From assembly GCA_050331815.1 (NCBI GenBank), contig JBHJGM010000018.1, forward strand, positions 1-64,000: a stretch of 64,000 nt of DNA, read 5' to 3'. A program made the translations under genes and the position numbers. Positions 33,157 through 41,996 of the stretch are shown here, one piece after another. The DNA is from JBHJGM01 sp050331815. Its GTDB lineage: Bacteria; Verrucomicrobiota; Verrucomicrobiia; Opitutales; JBHJGM01. Positions within the stretch are counted from its first letter, which is position 1. Each line of letters begins with the position of its first letter. The notes beneath the pieces were generated by a model. It was not told where the DNA came from. It saw only the letters and a list, made by a program, of their open reading frames with translations, and ran no database searches.

Positions 33157-34998
33157 TCAGGCTTCCCCGGGCAGGGGAATTTTGATGGCGGAGAGGCTGC
33201 GGGGGGGCAGGGTGAGTTGAATGGGGTTTTCGGTGAGGGAGAGCTCGTGAGTGGTTTCCTCGTGGGCCAGGCCGTTGCGGAAACTTTTCTTGATATCACC
33301 GGTAACGAGGTGGTGCCAGGCCGTGGCGGGGAGGGTCTCGGCGACGGCTTCGGGGAGGGTGATGGTGAGGGATTGTGCCTCGTCAAAGTGACGGTTGATC
33401 AGGTGCAGGATGAGGTGCGTCTCGTCCTGGGTGGCGACCGCGTCCACGACGGCCAGCGAGGCGCCCTCGGGCCAGCCCCAGCCGTCGGGGTAGCGGGTGT
33501 CCAGAGCGACGCGGGCGGTGCTCTCGTAGGTGATGGGGACGACCTCGGTGCCGGCATGGCGCGCGTAAAAGCCGGTGATCCAGCCACGTGAGTTGAGCCG
33601 TACCTGGGGGTCGTGATCGGCGTCGTAGTAAAGCGCGGCGATGCCCCAGCTGACGCCCAGGAGCATGCTCTGCGCACCGAGTTTGATGACGTCGCCCTGG
33701 CGGATCATGCCGTGCAGGTAGCCGGCGCAGCCCAGGGCGCCGGCCCACTCGAACTGGAGCCCATCCTCGCGCTTAGGCAGGCTCCAGTGGTTGAAGTTCC
33801 ACTCGGTGCAGGCGACTTTGTAGCCGAGCCCTCGAGCGAAATCGGCGATGGGCCCGATGCCCTGGTTGAGCCCCTGCAGGCCGATGTAGCCGGGGCGCGC
33901 CGTCCAGGTGTACCAGAGGGCCGAGGCCTCGACCGCGTCCTGTTTGTAGACCTGCCCGCTCAAGCGGAAAGACCACCAGCCGGCGTCATCGTAGCTTTCG
34001 ACCGGGCCTTTTTCGGGACGCGCGTAAGCTTGAACGTAGGGGCTGCCGGTGGCCGCATAGGAATGGTAGGCGAGGTACTCGAAGCGTTCGCGAACGCGCG
34101 GGTCGGCGACGACCTGAAAAAAGAGCGCGCGGCGGCTGGCGTCTTCGTCGTGGGAAGCCTGGCGCGGGCCGTCGAGAACCAGTTGGATTGAACTGTCCAC
34201 TGCGCGCATGGCATCGGCGATCGCCACGACGCACTGGATGTAGTGCTCGGCCTGGGCCTCAAGGGTGGTCAGGCCCAGTTCCTTGGCCTTGGCGGGCTTG
34301 GGTGGCCAGAAGAAGAAGGTCTCGTTGCCGATTTGAAAGAACTCGGCATTGAAAGGTTCGGAGTGGCCATTTTGGGCGCGGATGGCCGGCCAGTCGGGCA
34401 TGGTGTCGGTGTCGATTTCGCCCTGGCGCGCATTGCAGTAGGCGACCATGCCGGCGGCGTGCCGGGCTGCTTCCTCGATGGTCTTCTCCTTGTAGAGGGC
34501 GTCGTGGAGGTTGACCACGAGCATAGTTTCGCAACCGAGGCGGTCGCGCAGGAGGAAGTACTCGTCTAGGCCAAAGCGGTTGCCGATCTGATCGCCGCGC
34601 ATGCCGAGGGACACGGGGCGTTCCGGGTTTTCGCGATTGGGGGCGTTGGAAATCCAGTCGGTCCAGTCGAGAACCTTGATGTCGGAGCCGCCGGGGAAGC
34701 GAATGAGGGGGATCTGCATGGCCTCGAGGTGTTCGAGGACGTTTTCAGGGAGTTCCTGTTGGCCTTCGGGCAGGACGGCTTCAGGGCCAGGCTCGCCCCA
34801 ACTAGCCTTTTCAAGAAACTGGCCGAAGAGGCGGGGGTCGAGGGCGTGCTGGGGTGCGTCGCCAATGGTGAGGGCAACGCCTTGGGCGTGGGCGGCAGGC
34901 ATGGCGGGACTGAGGATGGCCGTGGCCAAGAGCAGCGAGTCGGGGCGCAGGGAGCGCCGCCTCAGGAAAGGCCGAAGGGCTTTTATAAAACGCGTCAT
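33157..34998 (-). CDS. Exported GH51-type glycosidase (alpha-L-arabinofuranosidase-like)
   Basis: A 613-aa secreted glycoside hydrolase. The signal region is RRSLRPDSLLLATAILSP followed by AMPAAHA, and the ATG at 34998 is used because the upstream frame lies inside the lacI gene. The (beta/alpha)8 catalytic domain has the clan-A pair: acid/base Glu226 in QIGNETFF and nucleophile Glu399 in VACTEWNF. Further on is a beta-sandwich tail (LTITLPEAVAETLPATAWHH). The fold and the GNE motif fit GH51 arabinofuranosidase or a related endo-acting family. The gene follows its likely regulator by 82 bp on the same strand. Confidence 0.82.
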   Translation of the reverse strand: MTRFIKALRPFLRRRSLRPDSLLLATAILSPAMPAAHAQGVALTIGDAPQHALDPRLFGQFLEKASWGEPGPEAVLPEGQQELPENVLEHLEAMQIPLIRFPGGSDIKVLDWTDWISNAPNRENPERPVSLGMRGDQIGNRFGLDEYFLLRDRLGCETMLVVNLHDALYKEKTIEEAARHAAGMVAYCNARQGEIDTDTMPDWPAIRAQNGHSEPFNAEFFQIGNETFFFWPPKPAKAKELGLTTLEAQAEHYIQCVVAIADAMRAVDSSIQLVLDGPRQASHDEDASRRALFFQVVADPRVRERFEYLAYHSYAATGSPYVQAYARPEKGPVESYDDAGWWSFRLSGQVYKQDAVEASALWYTWTARPGYIGLQGLNQGIGPIADFARGLGYKVACTEWNFNHWSLPKREDGLQFEWAGALGCAGYLHGMIRQGDVIKLGAQSMLLGVSWGIAALYYDADHDPQVRLNSRGWITGFYARHAGTEVVPITYESTARVALDTRYPDGWGWPEGASLAVVDAVATQDETHLILHLINRHFDEAQSLTITLPEAVAETLPATAWHHLVTGDIKKSFRNGLAHEETTHELSLTENPIQLTLPPRSLSAIKIPLPGEA

Positions 34999-35080
34999 GG
35001 GCACTGGCTTAAGCGTGGGGTTTGCCCTGAGCAAGAATCCTCTGTGGCCAGCGTGCTGCCCGCCGGTGTGAAGGGAGTGG

Positions 35081-36205
35081 TTAGTTGGACTTGGTGTCGG
35101 AGCGCTTGCGGGTGTGCTTGCGTGTGGGAGTCGTCCTGCGGCGGCGTCTGGCTTGCAGGGGTACGAGCGTCTGGCCCTCGACCCAATCGGGCGGGACGAG
35201 GATTTTTTGGATTTCGCTGGGCTTGGGGCGCGTAAGGTTGAGGCGGATGCGCGAGTCGAGAAACTGCATAGCGGCAACGCCGAGTTCGCGGGCATGGCGG
35301 TCGATGCCGCTGACGTCGATCAGCCCGCGTGGCAGCGGGCGGTGAATGAGCACGGCGCAGCCGAAATCCTGGGGGCAGTTGTGGCCGTTCATCTGCAGGT
35401 TCCAAAAAAAGCCGTCGTTGGTACCTACGACGCAATCGGGCTGGTGCTTTTTGATCCACCTTTCCACGGCCTCGACGTCGCCAAAGTGACTCTCCAGCAG
35501 CGGCACCTGGGTGAAGGCGGGGTCGCCTCGCTGGATTTCGTGCATCAGGCCCGCGATTCGCTCGGCGGGGTAGCCGTAGATGAGGTCGTCCCACTGGATG
35601 GAGAGGCCGATGCGGCGGTAGCCGCGCCCGAGAAGTTTCCGACAGAGGAGGCGGGCCCCGGCAAAGTCGTCGGCGTTGATAACGTGGATGGGCAACTCGA
35701 TGGCGCCTTCTTCGATGGCAACGGCCGGGAAGCGGTCCCAGTCGAGCCCGTCGGCCCAGCGGCGCTCGCGGACAGGCCCTACGATGAGGCCGCGTACGCC
35801 GCGGCTGCGCAGGAGGCGGTTGACGGCCTCGGGGCGCTCGTACTGGTTGAGGTCGAGGTGATAGAGGCGGTAGCCCAGGCGCGTGCCCTCATCGGTGGCG
35901 CCGAGCCAGCAGGCCTGTTGCACGCTGGGAAAGCCATCGTGTTCGGCGCGCACGTGACCGTAGGCGGTGAGGTATGCCACGGTCGAGCCGGGGGTGGCGG
36001 CGGGGCGCCCCCAGCGGTACAGGTTCATGTGGGTGATGCCGGGGTCGGGGTGGTAGCCCATGCGGCGGGCCAGGCGCACGACCTGTTTGCGGGTGGCCTC
36101 GGAGATGCGCGGGTTGCCCTGCAGGGCGAGCGAGACGGTGGCCTGTGAAACGCCGGCGCGCTCGGCAATGGCCTTCATGGTGACACGTTTGAGTCGCTCG
36201 GGCAT
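35081..36205 (-). CDS. LacI-family regulator of the polysaccharide locus
   Basis: A 374-aa repressor with the LacI HTH and hinge at residues about 9-55 (VTMKAIAERAGVSQATVSLA, then GYHPDPGITHMNLYR). The effector domain is periplasmic-binding-like and of the XylR/GntR-like sugar type. The C-terminus is very basic (ARRRRRTTPTRKHTRKRSDT), an unusual extension. It is cotranscribed with the GH51-type gene and divergent from the large G8 protein gene. A perfect palindrome GTTATC-CA-GATAAC lies 8 bases upstream of the start codon. Confidence 0.92.
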   Translation of the reverse strand: MPERLKRVTMKAIAERAGVSQATVSLALQGNPRISEATRKQVVRLARRMGYHPDPGITHMNLYRWGRPAATPGSTVAYLTAYGHVRAEHDGFPSVQQACWLGATDEGTRLGYRLYHLDLNQYERPEAVNRLLRSRGVRGLIVGPVRERRWADGLDWDRFPAVAIEEGAIELPIHVINADDFAGARLLCRKLLGRGYRRIGLSIQWDDLIYGYPAERIAGLMHEIQRGDPAFTQVPLLESHFGDVEAVERWIKKHQPDCVVGTNDGFFWNLQMNGHNCPQDFGCAVLIHRPLPRGLIDVSGIDRHARELGVAAMQFLDSRIRLNLTRPKPSEIQKILVPPDWVEGQTLVPLQARRRRRTTPTRKHTRKRSDTKSN

Positions 36206-36212
36206 CGGCTGG

Positions 36213-36226
36213 GTTATCCAGATAAC
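36213..36226. promoter_or_regulatory. Palindromic operator candidate upstream of the lacI gene
   Basis: GTTATC-CA-GATAAC is a perfect inverted repeat with 6-bp arms, located between the lacI start codon (36205) and the divergent G8 gene. LacI-family proteins bind such even-spaced palindromes and commonly repress their own promoter. Confidence 0.55.
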
Positions 36227-36451
36227 TGATAAAGCCGTTTTCTAAAGGCAAGCAGATTTGTTTATGCTACGTATCAACGACGCACTCAACCTTGGTCCCT
36301 CAAGGGCGTCACTACCCTCGTTCGCTTAAATACCCGTCTCAAGTGCCCTACGACTACGCCAACATTGTCCGCGCGTCTGCGTTTTGGCGATGGGACACAC
36401 TGACAATTCGTGTCTATGCATTCAGTGCCTGGACACCTTTCCATAAGTCCT

Positions 36452-39400
36452 ATGATCAAGAGAATACCCCGGTCCGCGCTGCGGATCCTTACCGCCGCAT
36501 GCCTGTCATGCGCGTTCGTTGCTAAGCTTTCCGCCGCCCTGGAGGGCCCGCAAGGCATGTATAGCCTTGTGCCCACCAGCGGTTCCGGCGGGCCCACCCA
36601 CGTTGCGTCACAAAATGGCAACTGGACCAGCAGTGCCACCTGGGGCAGCAGCGGCGTACCGGGCAACAACGCCCGCGTGCACATTCCCGCCGGACGCACC
36701 GTCACCTACAACCGAAATTCCACGGTCGAAATCGACTGGATTCGTGTCGACGGCACGCTCAAGTGGAAAACCAACGCCACCACGAAGTTGTTCGTGGAGC
36801 ATTTGATCGGCAGCCCCAACAGCAAGATTCACGTGGGCACACCGTCCGGGCGCATCACGGGTTCGGCGGAGATCGTTTTCACCAACGACGGCCCGATCAA
36901 CCCGGCGGACGACCCCTTTGAGGTGGGCCGCGGGCTGGTGACGCAAGGCGAGGTGCGCGTGTACGGCAAGGACAAGGTGGCCTTTCGCCCGACCAACGGG
37001 GCCAGCCTGAGTTCCGGCGCCACAACGATCACGATGGCGCAAAACGTGCCTTCGAACTGGGCCGTGGGTGATGAGATTGTTATCACCGGGACGAGTTGGA
37101 ACAGCTCGGCGGCGAACTTTTCGCGGGACGAAGTGCGCACGATTCTGGGAAAAAGCGGAAAGAATATCACCGTCGATGCGCTGTCGCACAACCACACCAT
37201 CCCGCAGGGTCACGGCTTCGCGATTCACGTGGCGAACCTGACGCGCAACATCGTGTTTCGCTCCGAAGACAATGAAGCCACGCCGACACAGCAGCGCGGG
37301 CACATCATGTTTATGGGCAACGACAAGGTCATCTGGCATGGTGCAGAAATGAATTCGCTGGGCCGCACGGACAAGTCCATCCCGGTGACCGACCCGGTGG
37401 TCAACGGTAGCGACGTGCAGACCGGCGGCGGGGCCAATCCGCGCGGGCGCTACACCATTCACTTCCACAAGGGAGGCATCGACAACATCGCCTCGCGTAC
37501 GCCGGGCAAGATCAGCGACTGCTCGATTCAGGACAGCGTGGGCTGGGGCTACGTCATTCACGGCAGCTACGGCGACATCCGCAACAGCGTTGCTTACGAC
37601 GTGCTGGGCTCGCACTTTGTGACGGAGGATGGCGACGAGGTTGCCATCATGCGCGACAACATTGCCATTCGCGGCGAAGGCGCGCCGAACAGCCACGATA
37701 CCGGCTCCACCTTTGCCGCGCGGGCGGCCAACCGCGACTTCGCGATCGAGGGCGTGGGCTTCTGGTTTCAGATGCCGGTGGTGGTCGCCGACATTCAGGA
37801 CAATGTGGCCGCGGGCATGGACCGCCTGGGCGTTTTCATCTGGGGTGCGTTGGAAAGTACGAATCTCGAGATCGACGTACCGACCAGCGCCTTGCCCTCG
37901 GACTTGCAGTTCCTGGCCCAGGGCGAACCGATCATCAGCGCCGCGCGCGTGCCGATCCAGACCTTCAAGAACATGACGGTCTACAACTCCCACGGCGGCT
38001 TCCGTCTGGCCGGCCCCTCACGCGATGACTCGGGCTTCCACCAGTTCATCAGTGGGTTCGGGCCGACGCCCGAATTTGAGATGTTTAACCTGGTGGATGG
38101 GTTCACGGCCTGGGCGGTGCGCCGCTACGGGTACGAGTCGACCTATGCCGCGTATCAGCACCTGAAAGATTTTTACATCATCGGCGATGTGAACAATCCG
38201 ATGTTAGGTAAATTCATCGCCGGTGCGGACGGGGCCCAGGGCTCTGGCGACGGTGGTGGCGGCATCTCCTTCAACAAAAACAACCGCGGCATCATCGTGG
38301 AGAACGCGCACCTGGAAGGCTGGGAATGGGCGCTGCACACGGGCCAAACCGGCTTGCAGGGGCTCAAGGATATCTGGAACGAGGAGCCGGAGTGGTTCCC
38401 GATGCAGGTGAAAGGCGGCTACTTTGCCAACAATACGCGCCACTTCCAGGGTCCGCACGGGCGCACCGGCAACCTGCCGCCGCATGCCCAGGCCAGCTTC
38501 AGCTCGCCGCCGTTTAGCACGGGCCTGCAGTTGCTGGAGGTGCCCACCATGGTGGAGGTGTCCGGCAACCAGGACCCGACGGCCTCATTCACGGTGAGTT
38601 CGCTGGGCGGGCGGGCCCGGGAGTTTGATGCCTCGGGTTCAAGCGACCCGGATTACCAGTTCGAATGGGACACCTCGGACTTTCCGGTCGGTAACACTAA
38701 CGACCTGCCGTTTTACGTTTGGAACCTCGGCGATGGCACCATGGCTTATGGACGCACGGTACGTCATAACTACGCGACCAATGGGAACAAAAACGTCACG
38801 CTAACCGTTTACGACGCTCACGGCGCGAACGATTCCACGACGCAAACGGTGAACATCAGCGAGCTCTCCGGCGTGGAGTGGATACCGGACGGCAACGCCT
38901 CAAGTGGCATCGAAGTGACCGAAACCACGGCAGGCCCCTACATCAACAAGGTCGGCTGGAATATCTTCGGCAACGGTCGCTCGAAGTGGTCGCACAAGAG
39001 TGGCTCAGGCTACTTTGAACTGGATCGTCCGGGCGAACGCGGTACCTGGGTGGCTTACGTCATTCCCAATGCCGAGGCGGCCGAAGGCAGCTTCCAGTTG
39101 AAGCTGGACTTCTTCAACGACGAGGCCTCGGGCAGCGCCAACAAGGCCAAGGTCTACGTCTTCGCGGCCAACGGCTACGCCCGGCTTGGAGGTTGGGACC
39201 TGATCAACGGCAACGTGGTGATGTCCAACGACAGCCTGACGACGCCCTTTGAAAGCCAGAAGCTCTTCGAAAGCGGCGACATCGCCAACGGCGACACCGG
39301 TGGTTTTGTGACGAAGACCTTCAACTTCAACGTCCCGGGCGGCCACAAGTTCATCTTCATCGTGTTGAACGCCGATGATGACACGATCAGCGGATCGGAC

Positions 39401-40195
39401 CGGATGCGCCTGGACAACCTTCGCTTCAAGCGTACCGGTGGCGGTGCGCCGCCCTCACCCCCGGCGGCCCCGAGCAACCTGAGCGCCTCGGCGACGTCGT
39501 CCTCGGCCATCGATGTCTCGTGGCGGGACAACTCCAACAACGAGACCGGCTTCATCCTGGCCTACCGCGAGTCCGGCACGAGCAGCTTCACCAACGTCAA
39601 CGTGGGTTCGGCTTCCGGGACGGGCTCGACGGTCTCGACGACAGTGAGCGGCTTGTCGGCAGGCACGACGTATCAGTTTAAGGTGCGCGCGACCAACTCG
39701 GGCGGAAACTCAAACTTCACCTCGCTCGTGAACGCGACCACCCAAAGCGGTGGCGGCGGCGGCACGCCGGGGCTGGTGGTTACGGTGGATAATGGCACCG
39801 AGTCCAACAGCGGTCCGAACTACTCCGAAACCGGCAACTGGTGGGACTCCGGCAACGCCTTCTTCGGCAGCGGCGTGCGCCTTACCAACGCCAATCAGGG
39901 CACGCACGGCCGCTTCACCCCGAATCTCTCGGGCGAGGCCGGCAGCTATGAGATCGAGTTGGCGATTCCGAACCACCCCCGCAATGCCTCGAACCAGCAG
40001 ATCCGGATCTCCCACGACGGCGGCACCACGACCGTGACCGTCAACATGGAGTCCAACAAAAACAGCTGGTATTCGCTGGGGACCTTCAACCTCAGTAACG
40101 GCGCGTACGTCGAGGTGCTCTCGCACAGCGGCATGACCAACGGTAACGGCAATGCCCGCCCGGTGGCCGACGGCGTGCGCTTCTCCAAGCAGTAA
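36452..40195 (+). CDS. Large exported G8/beta-helix protein with PKD, FN3 and golvesin-like domains
   Basis: A 1247-aa secreted protein. The signal peptide lies in SALRILTAACLSCAFVAKLS. The ATG at 36452 is preferred over one fourteen codons upstream. Domain order: a G8 domain (about 50-165; NGNWTSSATWGSSGVPGNNA, VEIDWIRVDGTLKW), a right-handed beta-helix of the CEMIP/TMEM2 type (about 170-690), a PKD-like domain (about 710-810; FYVWNLGDGT), a jelly-roll-like module (810-1000), an FN3 domain (about 1005-1100) and a C-terminal golvesin-like domain (about 1110-1247; TGNWWDSGNAFFGSG). G8/helix proteins act on or bind extracellular polysaccharides. The substrate is unknown. It is divergent from a LacI regulator and a glycosidase. 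Confidence 0.85.
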   Translation: MIKRIPRSALRILTAACLSCAFVAKLSAALEGPQGMYSLVPTSGSGGPTHVASQNGNWTSSATWGSSGVPGNNARVHIPAGRTVTYNRNSTVEIDWIRVDGTLKWKTNATTKLFVEHLIGSPNSKIHVGTPSGRITGSAEIVFTNDGPINPADDPFEVGRGLVTQGEVRVYGKDKVAFRPTNGASLSSGATTITMAQNVPSNWAVGDEIVITGTSWNSSAANFSRDEVRTILGKSGKNITVDALSHNHTIPQGHGFAIHVANLTRNIVFRSEDNEATPTQQRGHIMFMGNDKVIWHGAEMNSLGRTDKSIPVTDPVVNGSDVQTGGGANPRGRYTIHFHKGGIDNIASRTPGKISDCSIQDSVGWGYVIHGSYGDIRNSVAYDVLGSHFVTEDGDEVAIMRDNIAIRGEGAPNSHDTGSTFAARAANRDFAIEGVGFWFQMPVVVADIQDNVAAGMDRLGVFIWGALESTNLEIDVPTSALPSDLQFLAQGEPIISAARVPIQTFKNMTVYNSHGGFRLAGPSRDDSGFHQFISGFGPTPEFEMFNLVDGFTAWAVRRYGYESTYAAYQHLKDFYIIGDVNNPMLGKFIAGADGAQGSGDGGGGISFNKNNRGIIVENAHLEGWEWALHTGQTGLQGLKDIWNEEPEWFPMQVKGGYFANNTRHFQGPHGRTGNLPPHAQASFSSPPFSTGLQLLEVPTMVEVSGNQDPTASFTVSSLGGRAREFDASGSSDPDYQFEWDTSDFPVGNTNDLPFYVWNLGDGTMAYGRTVRHNYATNGNKNVTLTVYDAHGANDSTTQTVNISELSGVEWIPDGNASSGIEVTETTAGPYINKVGWNIFGNGRSKWSHKSGSGYFELDRPGERGTWVAYVIPNAEAAEGSFQLKLDFFNDEASGSANKAKVYVFAANGYARLGGWDLINGNVVMSNDSLTTPFESQKLFESGDIANGDTGGFVTKTFNFNVPGGHKFIFIVLNADDDTISGSDRMRLDNLRFKRTGGGAPPSPPAAPSNLSASATSSSAIDVSWRDNSNNETGFILAYRESGTSSFTNVNVGSASGTGSTVSTTVSGLSAGTTYQFKVRATNSGGNSNFTSLVNATTQSGGGGGTPGLVVTVDNGTESNSGPNYSETGNWWDSGNAFFGSGVRLTNANQGTHGRFTPNLSGEAGSYEIELAIPNHPRNASNQQIRISHDGGTTTVTVNMESNKNSWYSLGTFNLSNGAYVEVLSHSGMTNGNGNARPVADGVRFSKQ

Positions 40196-40240
40196 GCGCC
40201 GCGCCCAGTCTAAACGAATTAGTAGAGATGAGATAGAGGA

Positions 40241-40282
40241 AGCCCGGCGGCTCGTCACTGGACGGGTCGCCGGGTGCCTTTT
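40241..40282 (+). terminator. Rho-independent terminator candidate
   Basis: The stem CCCGGCG (40243-40249) pairs with CGCCGGG (40268-40274), extended by G-U and C-G pairs, and TTTT follows at 40279-40282. It lies between the G8 gene and the next gene on the same strand, so the two are probably separate units. Confidence 0.6.
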
Positions 40283-40292
40283 GATACCTGCC

Positions 40293-41594
40293 ATGAAATT
40301 TGTATCGAAATACTGGATACCGCTGGCAGCCCTAGTGCTGGCCACGGGAATTTTTATCATCCTTTCGGACCGGACGCCGCAGACGCCGTCCCGCACTTCG
40401 GAGAGCGCCGAGACAGCTTCGGCTGAGGCGAGCAGCTCGCGCGTTTTGTCAGAGGAAGCGGCCATCACGGGCTCCTCGGAGGGCTTGAGCCGGCTGCGCG
40501 TGCTGCTGGATTCCGGGAACCTCCACCAGCCGGGCCGTATGAGCTATCTGGATACGCTGGCTCTGGCCGATTTTCCCGAGGCTCTGGAACACATCCGGGC
40601 CCTGCCCGACAGCCCGGACCGCGACCTGTTTTTGAGTTTTTTGCTCGAGGCCTGGGGACGACTGGATCCGGTGGCCGCGCTTTCGAACACCGAGGGGCTG
40701 GTTTCGCCCAAGCTGAAAGCGAGCATCCGCGACCGCGTGTACGCTGAGTGGCTGGCGCGTGATTTGCCGGGTACGGCCCAGTGGCTGGCTGAACAGCCCG
40801 CCATCGAAGGCAAGGAAGCTTTTCGCATGGGCCGGCAACTGGTTGAGCGCTCGCTGGCCGAAACCGATGAGGGACAGACCCTGGACTTTCTCGCGCGGTT
40901 GCAGAGCCCGCATTTGCGGCGCGAGGCAGCCAGTGCCTACGCCGCGTTGTCGCCCGCGCCCGCGGACACGTTGTTGCAGTGGGCTGGCCAGCTCGAGGAC
41001 GCAGCCCTGCGCGAGGGTGCCATCCCGGCTGCCGCGCAGCGTCTGGCCCGGGAAGACCCCCAGCGGGCTGCCGCCATCCTCAGCGCCTGGGAGGATTTGG
41101 AAAACTGCGACCAAGCGCTGGTGCCCGTGGCTTCGCAGTGGCTGCACGCGCAGCCGACCGAAGCCATCGAATGGCTGTACCACCTCGATTCGACCGAAGC
41201 ACAGCGCGAGGCGGTGCACTGGGCCTTTGCCACCTACACCATCGAGATGCTGCAGGAGACCAAAAGCTACGACATCCCGGTTGCCGTGCTGGAAGGCCTG
41301 CCCGACGGACCCGCTTTAGACAAGGCGATGAGCGGCTACCTGCAGTCGGTTGGGCTCTTTTACCCGGAGTACGTTTTTGAGCGCATCGGCATGATCGACG
41401 ATCCGCAACTGCGCAACGAGGTGCTGTACACGGTGGGCCGCAACTGGGTTTACCGTCGACCCGACGAAGCCAGCGCGGCGATCGCGGCCTCCTCCCTGGA
41501 CGAAGAGCGCCAGTATTACTTGCTGCATCATGCGCCACGCGTGGGTGCGCTGAACCCGAGCCCGCCGGCGGAGCCTGAACCGGTCGCGAACTGA
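40293..41594 (+). CDS. Membrane-anchored alpha-helical repeat protein
   Basis: A 433-aa protein with an N-terminal anchor (YWIPLAALVLATGIFIILS). A Ser/Thr/Glu-rich linker leads into a helical-repeat body with recurrent W-x-x-x-D/Q-P-x-x-A elements (AWGRLDPVAAL, WLARDLPGTAQWLAEQ, AAILSAWEDL). Such repeats are common in uncharacterised Verrucomicrobia proteins and resemble HEAT/TPR scaffolds. No catalytic motif was seen. The ATG at 40293 gives the membrane anchor at the N-terminus. The longer frame overlaps the G8 gene. A clear terminator follows. Confidence 0.75.
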   Translation: MKFVSKYWIPLAALVLATGIFIILSDRTPQTPSRTSESAETASAEASSSRVLSEEAAITGSSEGLSRLRVLLDSGNLHQPGRMSYLDTLALADFPEALEHIRALPDSPDRDLFLSFLLEAWGRLDPVAALSNTEGLVSPKLKASIRDRVYAEWLARDLPGTAQWLAEQPAIEGKEAFRMGRQLVERSLAETDEGQTLDFLARLQSPHLRREAASAYAALSPAPADTLLQWAGQLEDAALREGAIPAAAQRLAREDPQRAAAILSAWEDLENCDQALVPVASQWLHAQPTEAIEWLYHLDSTEAQREAVHWAFATYTIEMLQETKSYDIPVAVLEGLPDGPALDKAMSGYLQSVGLFYPEYVFERIGMIDDPQLRNEVLYTVGRNWVYRRPDEASAAIAASSLDEERQYYLLHHAPRVGALNPSPPAEPEPVAN

Positions 41595-41624
41595 CGCATA
41601 CCGACTTGCTCGGAGAAAGCCCAC

Positions 41625-41650
41625 AAGCGAGCGTTAGGCGCTCGCTTTTT
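41625..41650 (+). terminator. Rho-independent terminator
   Basis: A perfect 9-bp stem AAGCGAGCG/CGCTCGCTT with loop TTAGG runs into TTTTTT. It lies 30 bases after the helical-repeat gene. Confidence 0.9.
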
Positions 41651-41996
41651 TATTGATGACCGGCGAGCGCGGGGCGATGGCGAAGCGCCTCCGGAAGGGG
41701 CGGCGATGATGAGAGGCCTCCGCCAGGCGATGGCGGAGTGGGGACGTGATGACTTTTTTATATGGAGATAGCGGTGGCGAGAGCACTTTTCAGGGCTAGG
41801 GTGAGACGACCGCTGCGTGCAGGTGGTGCGAGCGGTTTGGGCTGGGGCAGGTGAGGGCGCGTGGCGGGTTGAATGGGAACTGGCTCTCAATAGGAAATAA
41901 TTTCCTACCTGGTGATTTTATCATGGACAAGGGCACCCTCATGGAGGCATAGTGCAAATCCCCAGTTACTCGTAGTCACTCCAACCATCCCATCCT
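41651..41996 (+). promoter_or_regulatory. Intergenic region upstream of the PEP-CTERM array, with a 17-bp palindrome
   Basis: No gene is supported here. A perfect inverted repeat CTCCGCC/GGCGGAG lies at 41718-41738. A perfect palindrome TAGGAAAT-A-ATTTCCTA lies at 41891-41907, about 90 bases before the first PEP-CTERM start. The palindrome sits where an operator or upstream activator site would be expected. The protein that would bind it is unknown. Confidence 0.5.

Noticed and set aside
41528..41890. 120-codon minus-strand ORF in the region before the PEP-CTERM array
   Set aside because: It overlaps the end of the helical-repeat gene and a strong plus-strand terminator, and its product is Ser/Arg-rich without pattern.
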